Assembly (NCBI GenBank): GCA_020354025.1
Contig: CP070638.1
Span: 2,778,578-2,842,577, forward strand
DNA from: Fidelibacterota bacterium
GTDB taxonomy: Bacteria > Fidelibacterota > Marinisomatia > SCGC-AAA003-L08 > TS1B11
Length of the DNA stretch: 64,000 bases
Reading direction: 5' to 3'
Shown one piece after another: positions 63,088 through 64,000 of this stretch. The stretch's first letter is position 1, and the number at the start of each line of letters is the position of its first letter. The position numbers were made by a program, and so were the translations under genes. The notes beneath the pieces were generated by a model. That model was given only the letters and a program-made list of their open reading frames with translations, did no database searches and was not told where the DNA came from.

Positions 63088-63768
63088 CTACGTTTGGACT
63101 TCGCTGTACGGGTAGCCGATTTGGTCGAAGGGATTGACCACGCTGGTGATGATGTTGCGGGAGTGGGCGGCGATACGCTTGAGGTAGCGGGCATAGAGGG
63201 CTACGGCGGCTCCCTCGCTGGTCTCCAGGTCCTGGATCTCCCCATTAACCACCCCATGGGTGATGGTATCGCAGGCGGCCGATACTTCTTCCTTGTACTC
63301 ATCCATGATTTTCCGGGCCTGTTCCGCATCACTAGTCTTAAAGGCATTGATCGTATCGCGGAACTGGTGGGTAACGGTGGCCTCAATGCGGCTCAGTTCT
63401 GCTTCCGCGCTTCCGGCGCTCAGCCGGGCCGGGTGGTTACGGGCCAGGTCAAAGATATTCTTAGTGTAGTCGCCGATGCGCTCGATGTCCACGACGACGC
63501 TGACCAGCACCAGACCGGATACCAGGTCCGCCGGCCCGGTGACCGCCAGGTGGGTCATCACCTTCTTGCGCACGTCCCGCTCGTAGGCATTGATCTGCTT
63601 GTCCATCTTATAGATATCGATAGCGATTTCGGCGGTGTCTGACCGCCGGAGGGATTCCACCGAAGCCTCGTACATTTCCAGGTCCATGTCAAGCATCTGG
63701 TAGGAGTTGTCCAGGGCCCGGGTATAAAGGTCCTCCTCTTTAAACAGGTGTAATAAACTCTTCCACAT
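63088..63768 (-). CDS. PhoU-like protein
   Basis: A 226-aa helical protein. It has paired PhoU-type helix bundles, with VVVDIERIGDYTKNIFDLA near the middle, the conserved E/D-R-I-G-D/N pattern of PhoU metal-binding helices, and a second matching region near the C-terminus (LKRIAAHSRNIITSVV). It starts 3 bases after the Na/Pi cotransporter stop on the minus strand, with AGGTGA as ribosome-binding site. It probably regulates phosphate uptake by its neighbour. Confidence 0.85.
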   Translation of the reverse strand: MWKSLLHLFKEEDLYTRALDNSYQMLDMDLEMYEASVESLRRSDTAEIAIDIYKMDKQINAYERDVRKKVMTHLAVTGPADLVSGLVLVSVVVDIERIGDYTKNIFDLARNHPARLSAGSAEAELSRIEATVTHQFRDTINAFKTSDAEQARKIMDEYKEEVSAACDTITHGVVNGEIQDLETSEGAAVALYARYLKRIAAHSRNIITSVVNPFDQIGYPYSEVQT

Positions 63769-63771
63769 GGC

Positions 63772-64000
63772 TCACCTCGTCGTTACGATAAATATTAACG
63801 GGATAATGAAGAAAACGAAAAGGATAAAAAGCAGGGGCAGGAATCGGTTTTTAATTGCCGTCGCTGCCGCGAATTCCGCCATCAGGATCGGGAGCCGCCG
63901 GACCTTTTTTATAGGCCAGATGAGGACGATCCCACTGATGTTAAACAGCAGGTGGGCAAACGAAACGGTTATGGCGGCCATATTGGCAGTTGATAAAGCA
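63772..64000 (-). CDS. Na/Pi cotransporter family protein, C-terminal end (partial)
   Basis: Only the last 75 or so codons are present, running off the right edge of the window. They include ALSTANMAAITVSFAHLLFN-like sequence, which is the conserved end of the Na/Pi cotransporter (NptA/PNaS) family, followed by a basic loop and one last hydrophobic helix. The protein would take up phosphate with sodium. The PhoU-like gene follows directly and is likely to be co-transcribed. Confidence 0.8.
   Translation of the reverse strand, partial: ALSTANMAAITVSFAHLLFNISGIVLIWPIKKVRRLPILMAEFAAATAIKNRFLPLLFILFVFFIIPLIFIVTTR

Overview
The window is 64 kb of a bacterial chromosome, moderately GC-rich and densely packed with co-directional genes that often overlap by 1-13 bases. 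It suggests a Gram-negative member of the FCB superphylum. The evidence is a BatA-E aerotolerance operon, a C25 (gingipain/PorU-like) peptidase with a type IX-style C-terminal sorting domain, outer-membrane lipoprotein machinery (Lnt, a LolA-like protein), a heptose phosphatase (GmhB-like) and a B12-dependent ribonucleotide reductase. A Neomarinimicrobiota-like or related FCB lineage is my best guess; the phylum cannot be fixed from this window. No rRNA, CRISPR array or complete transposon is visible.

Bases 1-24,800 are a long plus-strand run of housekeeping genes: gmk end, rpoZ, a type-4 uracil-DNA glycosylase, dnaB, bifunctional rel, an HU-like protein, ruvX, lnt, a DUF5683-like protein, an orphan ecfT, truA, a DegP-like protease, purB, a decayed purC fragment, psd, pssA, purS, purQ, tatA, gatA, batABCDE, yebC, ruvC, ruvA and gcvT. 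Bases 25,193-37,387 hold ftsK, an envelope-sugar/cell-wall group (rfbB, lolA-like, ybhN-like flippase, gmhB, ddl) ending in cysS, a methyltransferase remnant, and the translation block rplM-rpsI-rpsB-tsf-pyrH-frr. A bidirectional terminator separates frr from the convergent nrdJ, whose upstream region carries DnaA-box-like and NrdR-box-like sites and then a tRNA-Gly(CCC).

Bases 40,773-48,515 are a series of exported or membrane proteins: a lipoprotein, a FlgT-like protein, a TPR-SLH lipoprotein, an LPP20-like protein, a FecR-domain protein and a CHASE2-adenylate cyclase with a LysM-like insertion. This looks like an envelope sensing and cAMP signalling locus. The C25 peptidase, maf and a RodZ-like gene follow. 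A minus-strand CoA-binding protein and proline dehydrogenase are divergent from an Lrp/AsnC regulator and glnA, with a palindrome cluster between them.

Bases 58,400-62,370 are accessory. They contain an orphan phage terminase small-subunit-like gene, two short tandem-repeat tracts, and an AT-richer three-gene island: a helical protein with an RX4H (HEPN-like) motif, an unrecognised 323-aa protein and an EVE-like/HNH endonuclease. A 40-bp leader element is repeated before two of these genes, imperfect direct repeats bracket the island, and a dense CCCGACGC repeat field follows. This is the best candidate for an undescribed (defence-like) system. The window ends with a PadR regulator, a PhoU-like protein and the end of a Na/Pi cotransporter gene.
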